Below are positions 22,551-32,658 of a stretch of DNA of 64,000 bases, in pieces. Numbering within the stretch: the stretch's first letter is position 1; each line of letters begins with the position of its first letter. The notes beneath the pieces were generated by a model, which was given only the letters and a program-made list of their open reading frames with translations, was not told the origin of the DNA and did no database searches. Source of the DNA: Azolla caroliniana (Eukaryota; Polypodiophyta); assembly GCA_043228905.1 (NCBI GenBank), contig JBHGNT010000018.1:3844001-3908000 (forward strand). The letters are read 5' to 3'. Both the position numbers and the translations under genes were made by a program.

Positions 22551-24707
22551 AAATCCGAGGATTCTCCTCCAAGAATATCTTGATTTCTTTCATGATTAGC
22601 TCGCACCGTTAGGAATTGAAGAGATCTTTGGTTGTCAAGACTCTTTATTTGAGCAAATGTCGTGGCATTGTCGAACACTTTGGTTTCCATCCGAGATGAT
22701 GTGATATACGGTTGTCCTAGGATGACAGGATGCAACGCCGATTCTTGCACGAAGAAGTGTTGATCCATCTCCACATCCTCGATCGCAACTTTAACATTGG
22801 GACAAGCTCCGTACAAGTCCTCCGTAGTCTTTGTTGTCATGCGAATCTTCCATCCGTGATTTGTATTGATTGGCCATCTTCCTTTTTGGTAGAAGTAGGT
22901 TGACATGAGGTTGATCTCCGAGCCATGGTCGATCAAGGCTACCATGGTCTCTTTCTTTTCCCTGATCTTCACTAGCGTCTCCCTTGTCGCTCGTGCCCAA
23001 TGAGGTCGAGTATAGTGGTTGTCCACCATTTCTTCATCGACTTTGTCTCTTGCTATCGTTATGGCATTTGCTTTCGCTTTTAGTGGCTTCTCTTCTTCTT
23101 CGTCCGATTGTTGCCTTTTTTGCTTTACAAGGTCCACGATCGTGTCGTGGAACTCCTTCGTAATGCCAAGTAATTCCCCCAAGGACAAAGTCACGTGGCT
23201 ATCAAGAACGCGTTCCTCAAGAATCTTCTTTAGGTCTGTCATTTGCTCTATGTTTGACCTTAGCTTATAGGTAGGCATAGTCCTTGTCTTTCGAGCGGGG
23301 TCTTCGACACCAATCTTCACTGGCCGAACCGTTTCTTCGACTCGTTTGCTCGACTCCGCTTTTCGGCTTGCATCTCCTTCCTCCATTTGCAAGGGTCGAC
23401 TCGTCTCTACATCTTCTTTCTTTTTCGCATTCCTTGTTTCATGTCTTTTTTATGGGCCTTGTTCTTCTATTCTTTTTCTCTTTTCTTCGACGAACACCTC
23501 GTGGTTGTCGCACATCACTTCCGCGAGTATAGTGTTGTCATCTACCAGATCCGACCACCCGATTATACTTTGCATGCTTCGATCCGCAAGCTCTACCTCA
23601 TTCGATGTGACCTTTCCCTTCTTCTCATACTCAAGAACGGAAGACCAAAACTTTGCTCCCACTTTCGCAGCTTCAGTTTTGTCTTTCCCGACTCTTATTC
23701 CGGCCAACGCAGCATAGTGCATCGCATCCACATGAGTTGCCTCGGCATCTTCCATTCCTTTCTTCATTCCCCCTCTTCCGAAATTTACTTGCAAGGGTAT
23801 TCTAGTCTCGCTCGAGCAAATCATGTTGTCATCTATGTATACGATATTTTGTCGAATGGCATCTCGAAGGCTCGAATAATCTTTTCTCATGTGGTTAAAG
23901 TTGTCGCAACACACACATGTAAAGGGTTCTTTTCCTTTTGGGCCCCATCGATTCATGTTTGCTAGTGTGACCGTCTCAAACTTCTTCCCCGGTTCTTTGA
24001 CGATGTCATCGCCAATCTTCTTTCGGCGGTCTTGCTTTCTCCGTGACAGTCGATCCCGTCAAGTTGGTGTCATCAACCCATTGGCGACGCTTGTCGAGCC
24101 TATTGCACGCCCGCTTCACCGCAATTTAGTCCGCTACAAGCCCATTTGCTTGGGTATTGTCTTCGAGAAGAGTCCCCAATTCTCGTCTATCCTTCATGTC
24201 CATAGCTTTCAAGAAGTACAAAGTCTTGTCCTCTTCAAGCAGCACTTGGTCCGTGTTGGGGAGACAACTAAACATCTGGTCGAATTCGTCATACACCCTC
24301 GAGGCGCTCATCTTCTTATTCTTCTTCTCTATCCACTTCATCGGGGCATGTCGTGTCATCCTCGTTGAGTCTTCAGTCACGAACTCCGCTAATATCGCTT
24401 TCTCAAACTCGAACCATGTTGTCTTACCTTCTTGAAGCTCAATGATGCGTCTTTGGATGTTGTTAGCGACCACCCTCTTGAAACTCGTGATTTGTTGTGC
24501 TTCAAACACGTCTGTTTGATTCATCTCCCTTTTGTATGCGTCAAGGAACTTCGTAACGTTCCTTCCATCAAATTAACCCTCAAGCTCTACGACACGATCG
24601 ACGGCCTTCTCCATGCTCGCATTGTTGTCTCGAGATCTCATCATTTGTTCGACGATTATCATCATCCTTTCGAATTCTCCCACTTGGTTGCTTGAGGATG
24701 CCATCTC
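22547..24707 (-). pseudogene. Element B gag-protease, degraded
   Basis: The ATG at 24707 (MASSSNQV) follows the primer site. A TAA after VVELEG near 24573 and a frame change between about 24126 and 23956 break Gag. The zinc knuckle near 23910 reads CVCCDNFNHMRKDY, with the last Cys of the motif replaced by Tyr. The protease active site is IDHGSEINLMS near 22920. A further stop follows EEQGP near 23450. The ORF ends with TAG at 22547-22549, in the sequence GATTTTTAG, at the same place as in element A. Confidence 0.85.
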
Positions 24708-24750
24708 CAAGTATCGGTTTATCCGCAATTTGATCCTTCCTATCGCCTCT

Positions 24751-24768
24751 TTCACGTCGGGTTCACCA
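24751..24768 (-). other. Primer binding site of element B (tRNA-Trp)
   Basis: The + strand reads ttcacgtcgggttcacca, eight bases inside the 5' LTR. From memory this equals the last 18 nt of plant cytosolic tRNA-Trp(CCA) with the added CCA, so the minus strand is a perfect 18-nt primer site. Most plant Gypsy elements use other tRNAs. Confidence 0.75.
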
Positions 24769-24776
24769 CTTGATTA

Positions 24777-25742
24777 TGTCGTGAAGATCCGTCACTAGGC
24801 GTGGATCATAAGGCGGAACCGCTGGGGTTCTGGACCGGAAGGATTCGAAGTTTATGCTAGTTTTAGCGAGAAAGTATTTAAGATAGATTGAGAGAGATTG
24901 ATATGGCGAGAGAGAGATATTGAAATAAAGATTTAACTCTTGATTCTAGATTTGATAGAGAAGATACATCAACGATAGGGGTACAAGTTTCTTATTTGAT
25001 CATCCAAAAATTTTACATTAGTCCTTTCATCTTTTTCCTCCCCTCTTTTATAGATGCCCTCATGCATGTCAGGGTACAAGACATGCATAAAATGCATGTT
25101 TGCCATTTGGTGCTCATGTATTACATGTGGTGCATGATAACCATGTCACTCATTTTAGCTCTTATGTATGAGAATTTGCATGTAAAGTTACAATGATAAA
25201 AATATAATTCCAAGAAAATGTGTTAGCTTAGTGGTAAGCCTATTGACTCTCAACTTGGAGGTGCAAGGTTCAAATCCTTACTTTCCCTCCTTGTGTATAT
25301 ATTTATTTATTTATTTATTTATCCATCTAACCGCCGGTCGCCGTCTTTGGTTACCGTTCGATCGTCGGATGTTGGTTACCGTCCGGACGCCAAATCCCGG
25401 TTGCTGCCAACTCGCCGGCTCCGTTGCCGGTCTGGTTTTGGTTGGCCAAACCTTTGCAAGTATCCAGGCCACACCCGTTCATCCAATAGCTTAGTTCAAG
25501 TAACCACAAAGATAATAGCTTTTGCTCTACCTTATATATGGCGAGATCCGTATTTATCATGTCTATGTGGGATATCTCACAATTTTATTTTTCTCTTTGT
25601 CTTTGCAAACTTCCTACCCACATAAGTTGGCACTTAGATGTCCGTTTCTTATGTAGTAAAGTGCATCCGAAAGCTCTTCAAGACCTCCATCTCTTTGTTG
25701 TTTTATGTGATTTTCACACCATTTCCGAAAATCTCCACGACA
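24777..25742 (-). repeat. 5' LTR of Gypsy element B
   Basis: It starts tgtcgtgaag and ends ccacgaca on the + strand, 966 bp, with the same TGTCG/CGACA ends as element A. The TATA-like box is at 25044-25053 on the minus strand. It retains the tRNA-like segment at 25221-25285 that is partly deleted from the other LTR. Confidence 0.92.
25221..25285 (+). other. tRNA-like segment inside the B 5' LTR
   Basis: On the strand opposite to the element, TAGCTTAGTGG (25224-25234) matches a Pol III A box, and GGTTCAAATCC (25267-25277) matches the B box consensus. The 32 bases between them are tRNA-like spacing. I cannot fold a good acceptor stem or assign an anticodon, so this is a tRNA-derived or tRNA-like sequence, not a tRNA gene. 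The partner LTR keeps only the B box (7635-7645). Confidence 0.5.
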
Positions 25743-27283
25743 ACAGGAACCGAAAATGCTTTTCGAAGCCGCAAAGGATCCGCGATGGGTCAACGGGATG
25801 AATGAGGAGATGGAAGCTTTATGCAAAAATGAGACATGGGATCTCGTTCCTCTCCCTCCAAACAAGAAAGAGGTTGGCTGTAGATGGATATACAAAGTAA
25901 AATACAATGCCAACAGATTCGTAAATCGCTTCAAAGCACAGCTTGTTGCAAAAGGCTATGCGCAAATGCACGTCATAGACTATGAAGAAACCTTTGCCCC
26001 GGTGGCAAAGATGACAACTATATGGACAGTAATTGCACTCGCCGCAGCGAAGGGATGGCACCTCCACCAGATGGACATGAAAAATGCTTTCCTCCAAGAA
26101 GAGTTAGAAGAAGAGGTGTACATGATACAACCACCCGAATTCGAATCGCGTAAACATCCGCACGTCGTATGCCGACTCAAGAAGCCACTCTACAGCCTCA
26201 AACAAGCATCGCGTGCTTGGCATTCGAAGATCACACAGTATCTTCATCAAGTCGGATTTTGGATGTCAAAATCCGATACTTCTCTATACATCCGAAATGA
26301 GTTGGATAGCCTGATCATCATCATCTTAGATGTGGATGACTTGGTCATCGGAGGAAAGGATCTCGCCAAGATCAACAAAGTCAAAACACTTCTCTCCGGC
26401 AGATTCGAAATGAAAGACCTGCACGAACTCCATTAATTCCTAGGCATTGAAGTAATTCGGACACCAATCGGGATAATGATCTCACAATGACACTACGTCC
26501 TTAACTTACTCTACAAGTTCAGAATGACCAAGTGCAAGCCTGTGTCTACCCCTCTCGATCGTAACCTAAAGATTGATGCCAATTCCGGAACCGTTGAGAG
26601 CGAGCCGACTCAGTATCGACAACTGATCGGTAGTTTGATCTATCTAACCATTACGCGACCCGACCTCAGTTATTCAGTCGGCCTACTTAGGCAATTCATG
26701 CAGAATCCGCGAAACCTTCATCTTGATTGTGCTAAGAGGATACTATGGTATGTCAGTATGACAATGGCTTACGGCATCATGTATAAGTCGAACACAACTA
26801 TTCGACTCGAAGGGTACACCAACGCGGACTGGCAGCAGATAAACGATCCACCTCCGGATTTGTCTTCTCCCTCGGGAGCGGAGCAATCTCTTGGAGCAGC
26901 AAGAAACAGCCGATAGTCGCACTGTCGAACACGGAAGCCGAATATAGGGGCACAACAATCGCCGCATGCGAAGCCGTATGGCTTAAACGCATACTAAAGG
27001 ATCTGTGTGTTCCCATCAAGGATCCAATTCGTCTCTACTGTGACAATATGAGCAGTATCTACCTAGCACGAAACCCCGTATTTCCCGCGTGGACTAAACA
27101 TATCGAAGTACATTACCACTTCATCTGCGAGCATGTACAAGCCGATGAGATCGATCTACAACATACCAGTACCCACCTCCAAGTTGCTGATATATTTACA
27201 AAGGTCTTAGGAGTCGACAAGCTCGGGCAATTTGCATTGGACCTTGGTCTCACGACATCTACATTGTTGAACTTGAGGGGGAG
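25743..27283 (+). pseudogene. Copia element D: RT and RNase H (right fragment)
   Basis: The reading frame interrupted at 7203 resumes as REPKMLFEAAKDPRW. RT motifs: VGCRWIYKVK, KARLVAKGYAQ-like, MDMKNAFLQEELEEEVYM, and LDVDDLVIGG in place of the usual YVDD. Stops occur after DLHELH near 26436 and in SQ-HY near 26488. A frameshift near 26835 precedes the RNase H segment ALSNTEAEYRG and LYCDNMSSIYLARN. The polypurine-like tract tgagggggag ends the internal part. D is the oldest element of the nest. Confidence 0.88.
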
Positions 27284-27895
27284 TACAGGTATAGGCGACA
27301 TGGAAGCAATACGCAATGATACGCAACACATACGCAATTGATCGAGTACGCGAATAGGCAACATAGCCGACTAGACAAGTCGAAGTATGAACCGTACAAC
27401 CTTCTCGACAGATAGAAGTTGTTACGGGCATGACCATTTAATATCCCGTGGTGAGAATTTACCGTAGTATTCTATACACGTGGATAAGTGTGAGGGTTAA
27501 ACGAGAGTGTAAAGAAGGGGAGGATTACTTTTAATCCTCGGGATTGAGACAACCCATTAGGTCAAGTGTGAACTTGCTTGGGGGCCTTGGGTATCACTAT
27601 AAATAAGAGGCCTAACTGCCCTCATTTGATCATCTTTTGACTACATCGAGACTCTGCTCTTGTGGTGGGTCAACTCTTGTAGTGAGCGCGCCAGCACCAG
27701 GTACGACTCGACGCCACGGCGATGGTATGGGACGCCGATCAAGGCTCGAGTCCGTCTCGATCCCTTCGCTCGGGGGTGGTCGGGTGGATCGGCACCCTTC
27801 TTTCTCTTTCTCCTTTCTATCTATCATTTGTTTATCCTTATCTTAAGCTTACTTTAGTACTTAGATCTCTAATAGAAGTTGTGTTCGAAGGGGCG
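27284..27895 (+). repeat. Probable 3' LTR of Copia D
   Basis: It follows the polypurine tract and starts tacagg, perhaps a mutated TG start. A TATA box (tataaata) lies near 27597-27605, as expected for an LTR promoter. The right end is not certain because element E starts at 27896. The matching 5' LTR is outside the window, so the boundaries are inferred from context. Small open frames at 27630-27857 have no recognisable similarity. Confidence 0.6.
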
Positions 27896-28531
27896 TGTTG
27901 AGAGTCGAACTCAACTTCCCATAGATAGGTTTCACACTAGCTCATGGACATGTTGGGCTAGTTTTGTAAATAGTAGAAAGGGCACTTGCCCTAGCTTAGT
28001 TGGTATATAAACCAACACATTGTAACTTAGTTGTTGTTGGATGTTTTATGTTTTGATGTAATTTTGGTTAATAGACAGTTTGCCTTCTCTGTCGTAAGAG
28101 CTCTCTCTCTCACTCTCTCTCTCTCTCTCTCTCTGTCTTGACACACACACACTCATCTTCCGTTGTATTACAACCACTCTTGCCTCTTCATTTCTTTACA
28201 TAGGATTTTGTACTTGAGTGGGATACATTATAGATCCTCCACTCCCATGTTCATTTAATATAGGACTTACACCGTTGTACCTATATTCTGATCACACATG
28301 TGCACCTTTGCACATGAGATGTATATATACCTAATTGTGGGTATTTTTGTATTTGATGATTCTTTTTAATATAGTTAATCATCCCCCATCTTGTCTCGTT
28401 GCTCATCAGTGTTAACTTCCTCTCTCTCTTCCTCTCACACACATACACACACATATCACTTAATCTTCCTCTTAACTTAATCACATAATTAGGTACTAAT
28501 TAACTCTTGCTTAATTACCTAATTATTAACA
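27896..28531 (+). repeat. 5' LTR of Copia element E
   Basis: It starts tgttgaga and ends attaaca, directly followed by a TGGTATCAGAGC primer site at 28532-28543. A TATA box (tatataa) is near 28004-28011. CT and CA runs lie near 28100-28155. No second copy is in the window because the element is truncated. Confidence 0.8.
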
Positions 28532-30870
28532 TGGTATCAGAGCATGTGGTTTAGCACATCCACGAAGCCCACCTGACTCTTCGTGATTGTTTGTTCGAGA
28601 CGCTGACGAAAAATCCGGTTATCCGCTACCATAGTGCCACTACGTAGCACGTGTACGTGATCGAAGAAAGAAGAAGAAGAAGAAGAAGAAGAAGAAGAAG
28701 AAGAAGAGACACTAATCAACATGAACACACAAATGGGTAGTTCGCTCCCTAGTGAAAACCTAGACCGGAGCAATTATTCATCTTGGGAGTACAAGATGAA
28801 CCAATACCTTGTCGACCAAGGGTATTGGAGCTACATCACCGGTGCACTCGAAAACAAACCCGACATCACAAATGCCAACTACCCAACGTGGGAGGAAGGA
28901 GCGAGTCAGGTAATGTATTGCTTGGCAACATTTCCACAACCACATGCTTAGCCACATTCGAGATGCCAAGACACCTAAAGAGGCATGGGAGAACTTGAAG
29001 AAGATGTTCGCAACCAACACGACCATCCGAAAGCTTCAACTCCGACAAGAGTTGAACAACATTCGGCAAAAAGATATGTCTGTGTCGATCTACACCGCCA
29101 AGATCAAGAGCATTTGTGACTCGTTTGGCTCCATCAACATAAACATTGACGAAGACGAGATGGTTCAAGTATGCTTGGGCGGCCTCGCACAATGATTCGA
29201 CTCGTTGAGGACGACAATCTTGGTGAGGGAAAACCCTCCTTCGTTCTTCAACCTTCAATCAATGCTATTGGTCGAAGAGAACCACGTCCAAATCAAAAGC
29301 AAGATGTCAAAAGGACAAATGTTCTTCTCGAATTCAGATGGTGGCCGAGGACGAGGTCTAGGTGGTAGAATAGGTCAATTCGACCCATCCCACGAAGGGA
29401 ACTCAAACCTTCGACAAGAAGATGGAAGCCATCGAGGAACCTTCGGAAGAAGGGGGAGCTTCCATGCTAAACAAGGTCGGCAAACGAAGCCCGCTACGTG
29501 CAACTATTGCGGCAAAATCGGCCACTGCGAAGAGGAGTGCCGAAAGAAGAGAAGTGAGTCGGTGTCGACAAGCCGACAACTCACAAACTACGCCACCAAC
29601 TTCGAATACGACGACTATGATGGACTATTCATGATGAGACATAGAGTGAACTCTATGATGGCCTCCGACTCCACAAGCACCTCCAGCTCGGAAGATGTGT
29701 GGTTCGTTGATTCCGGCGCCTCACATCACATGACATCCTGCGAAGAGTGGTTCGGTGACTTGTGCACACCCGATCGACCCGGCTTCATAGAGATGGGAGA
29801 CGACACCACACATCCCATTTGGTACATCGGCAATGTCCCATTCGGGAAAGAAGGCGAGCAAACTTGCATCATGAACATCTTGCACGTGCCCACAATAACA
29901 AAGAATTTGGTCTCGGTCGGCCAAATCGTGGCCGACTCATACCTAAGGGATGGAGAGACGGTTGAATGTTCATTCTCGATTCAAGTTCGTTTCAACAATG
30001 AAGAATGTAAGTTCGTTTCAACAATGAAGAGGCATGCAAGTTCGTTTCAACAATGAAGAATGCTTCATTGAGAAAGATGGCCGAGTCATACCTAAGGGAC
30101 GGAGAGACGGTTGAATGTTCATTCTCGATTCGAATGAGGTGAAATTGGCCATGTATGCCAAAGGTCTCAAAACCGAGACAAGCATCGAGTTGTGGCACAA
30201 AAGAATCAGCCACATCAACCTCCAACGGCTTCGAGTGATGCAATCAAAGGGAGTCATCATCAGACTTCCGGCATCCAAGTCGAAACGAGTCGACCAAGTA
30301 TGCGAAGCATACCAACTCGGCAAACAACATCGACTCCCATTCCCGAAGGAGAGCTAAGCAAGCAATGGCCTCCTCGACGTCATACACTTGGATGTATGGG
30401 GACCGGCTCAAACGTTGACGATCGGCGGATGCCGATACTACATCACCTTCATCAACAACTACTCCCGCTACGCGTAGATCTTCCCGATGAAGAAGAAGAG
30501 TGAAGTGCTCTCCCACTTCCAAAAGCTCAAGGGCCAAGTCTAAAGAGATACCGATCGACACATTCGATGCCTACAATCGGATGGAGGAAAGGAGTACTTC
30601 TCCAACGAATTCATCTCCTACCTCCAAGGTGAAGGCATTTGTAGAGAATTCTCGTGCCGACACACACCCCAACAAAATGGAGTCGCCGAAAGGAAGAATC
30701 GGCACATACTCGAGGTAGCACGCGCCATGATGCATGAGAAGCACATGCCGAACTTCTATTGGACCGAAGCGGCATCCACGGCCGTCTATCTCATGAATCG
30801 ATGCACCACCAATGGAGTGCATGAGCTAACTCCATACGAATTCCTTGTCGACAATTTGTCTGACCGGAGC
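28532..30870 (+). pseudogene. Copia element E, gag to integrase, truncated
   Basis: After a GAA-repeat leader, Gag starts at 28721 (MNTQMGSSLPSENLD), changes frame near 28940 and continues with AKTPKEAWENLKKMF. The zinc knuckle CNYCGKIGHCEEEC is near 29500 and the protease motif WFVDSGASHHMTS near 29700. A local duplication repeats the segment at about 29932-30000 again at about 30080-30125. The integrase finger region (LWHKRISHINLQRL) is near 30190. The core has several frame breaks but shows NGVAERKNRH and FYWTEAASTAVYLMN. The sequence ends abruptly at about 30870 with no RT or RNase H. Confidence 0.85.
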
Positions 30871-31917
30871 CAAGTTCTTGGTGATTGTTGGCACATGAAG
30901 ACATTTCTCATGATTCCCCTTTGACCAAAATGGCTCAGAGGGACATCTCTGATATGTTTGATGGGGTGAGGGATGTCATCGCCGGTTTTGACGACCCCCG
31001 GCTATTCTGAACCTTCGGTGTAGTGCGATTTTTTACGCTTATCTACGTCTCCCTAGCTCGATCCGGCTCTGTCCAAATCAACACGCTTCTTCCAGCACTC
31101 GCTCTCTCTGCGGCCCTTCCGGCCACAATACCAGCAATCTTACGCGGCCTTTCCTTGCCAGCTTCCAACACCGCCTTGACTTCCCTTGCTCACTTGAACT
31201 ACTATAGCCATTTCCATTATGCCTCTAGTTTTGCTCGTGTCAGTTGCCTCCATTGCGTGCCAATCCGCCTTGTCCTCCACAATCATGGGGCCGATCTGCC
31301 TCCATGTACAACATCTTGTTGTCAACATTCTTGTCGACACACTCACATGGTTTTCTTCAACGAGCAAACATTGATTGTAGCTCAAAAAATGATGTTGTGT
31401 TCTCTCTCATGCAGACCGTCGTTTGGAATTATCTGAATCTCTGTGCCAGGCCTCCGAGCCAGACCTGCACAATCTCGTCTTCTTCCTGATTGTTACAATC
31501 ACAGAAGCAACGGAGTCACAAATCTCCTTTATCTTTGAGGTATAATCAGTCACCAACATATCTCTCCGTCAGGCATTGCTCAATGCCTACATGAGTTGTA
31601 GCTTCCCAGTCGTTGTACTTGCAGCAAACATCTTCTTGAGATTTTCCCAAGCATCCTTTGGCGTCTTGGCGTCCCGGATATAGCTTAAAAGTTGATTGCT
31701 CACACAGGATGCGAAGTAACACAAAACTCTGTTTGCTTCCTATTCCTAGGCCAGGAAATCTCTATGTGTCGACTTCGGTGTTGCATCGTTAGCTACTTCG
31801 ACATAACTCCAATACTCGTGTCCCGAGGAGGTATTAGTGCATCTTGTATGACCAAGATGCGTAGTTGCTTATGTCAAGCTTCTCCGTCGGAAGCGAGTTG
31901 CCCATACCTCTGTTCAT
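30871..31917 (-). pseudogene. Copia element F, gag and protease region, truncated
   Basis: On the minus strand an ATG at 31917 starts MNRGMGNSLPTEKLD, similar to the start of E's Gag. Several stops and frame changes follow. Later parts match E as well: LVEENHV near 31370, a damaged zinc knuckle (CWYCGRKGR) near 31100, and the protease segment TGDDIPHPIKHI near 30990 followed by LHVPTITKNL at about 30871. Pol beyond this is missing. E and F are related families lying tail to tail. Confidence 0.75.
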
Positions 31918-31963
31918 GTTCTTGTCTTTTCTTAACCAAAAAACAAAGGCCCGTCCTTGTGCT

Positions 31964-31972
31964 TGTTGGCGT

Positions 31973-32044
<72 letters not shown>

Positions 32045-32658
32045 CAATTTATTGAAAGGCAAAAACTTCTTCTATTCATTCATGTCCCCTATGGTGGGGT
32101 TATATAGCTACATGACATGAGGATCACAATCCAAGAACATCCAATGAGGCTTGTAGGTTAGTTACATAACCTTCTAACAACCTACCCACTTTACATTTTT
32201 GCACACATTCACATAAATGTGCATGTGTTTAAACATATTAATATACTCACACTTACTCTTTTGTGCACACTTACACATACTTACAACATGACTTTTAACA
32301 CAAGACTTTACACTTATCTATCCATGTACCATCACTTATACACTCATACACTTACAATTCCACGGATAACAAAAAAATATTCTCTGTACATACAAATGTG
32401 GTCACAGAGCACTTTTTATACAAGCCCTCTAACAGGGTTGACATGAAGTACTGACAAGTACTTCAATGATCATTAACTGAGCCTAACACTAGATTGCCTA
32501 CAATAAGCCTATTTCCTAAAATAGGCATCTAGGCTAGCTAACGGCCTATCGAATTCCATCCGATTCAGCTCACGGCTTATTCAACCAATTCGGACCTAGT
32601 CGATTCAACTCTCGGCTTCTTTAGCTGATTCGGCCCTTGTTGAGCTTGTCACTCAACA
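31964..32658 (-). repeat. Probable 5' LTR of Copia element F
   Basis: On the + strand it starts tgttgg and ends caaca, suitable inverted ends. It contains a minus-strand TATA-like box at 32413-32420 and a GA plus CA microsatellite at 31973-32040. A normal primer site is not present next to it; only an AGCACAAGG remnant follows, so the inner boundary is uncertain. There is no second copy to confirm it. Confidence 0.55.

Larger units (their letters stand above)
7204..25742 (-). mobile_element. Ty3/Gypsy LTR retrotransposon B, split by two Copia insertions
   Basis: This is a complete Gypsy element on the minus strand, with LTRs at 7204-8201 and 24777-25742. Its internal DNA survives in three blocks: 8202-9300, 14616-15586 and 21138-24776. 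Removing C1 and C2 with one target duplication each restores coding across both joins (YWWPSMYK to DVLHFVSTC, and LGACTFYHIW). It is the same clade as element A, with alignable proteins but a lower GC content. The LTRs have many substitutions and two indels, so it is older than A, C1 and C2. Gag and pol are disrupted, so it is inactive. It interrupts Copia D: left flank tacgg, right flank acagg, a plausibly decayed 5-bp duplication. Confidence 0.92.

Noticed and set aside
25221-25285. A functional tRNA gene
   Set aside because: A and B boxes are present, but no acceptor stem or clear anticodon arm could be formed.
31834-32120. Low-complexity frames with Thr-His or Cys-Val repeats
   Set aside because: Produced by the GA/CA microsatellite in the F LTR.
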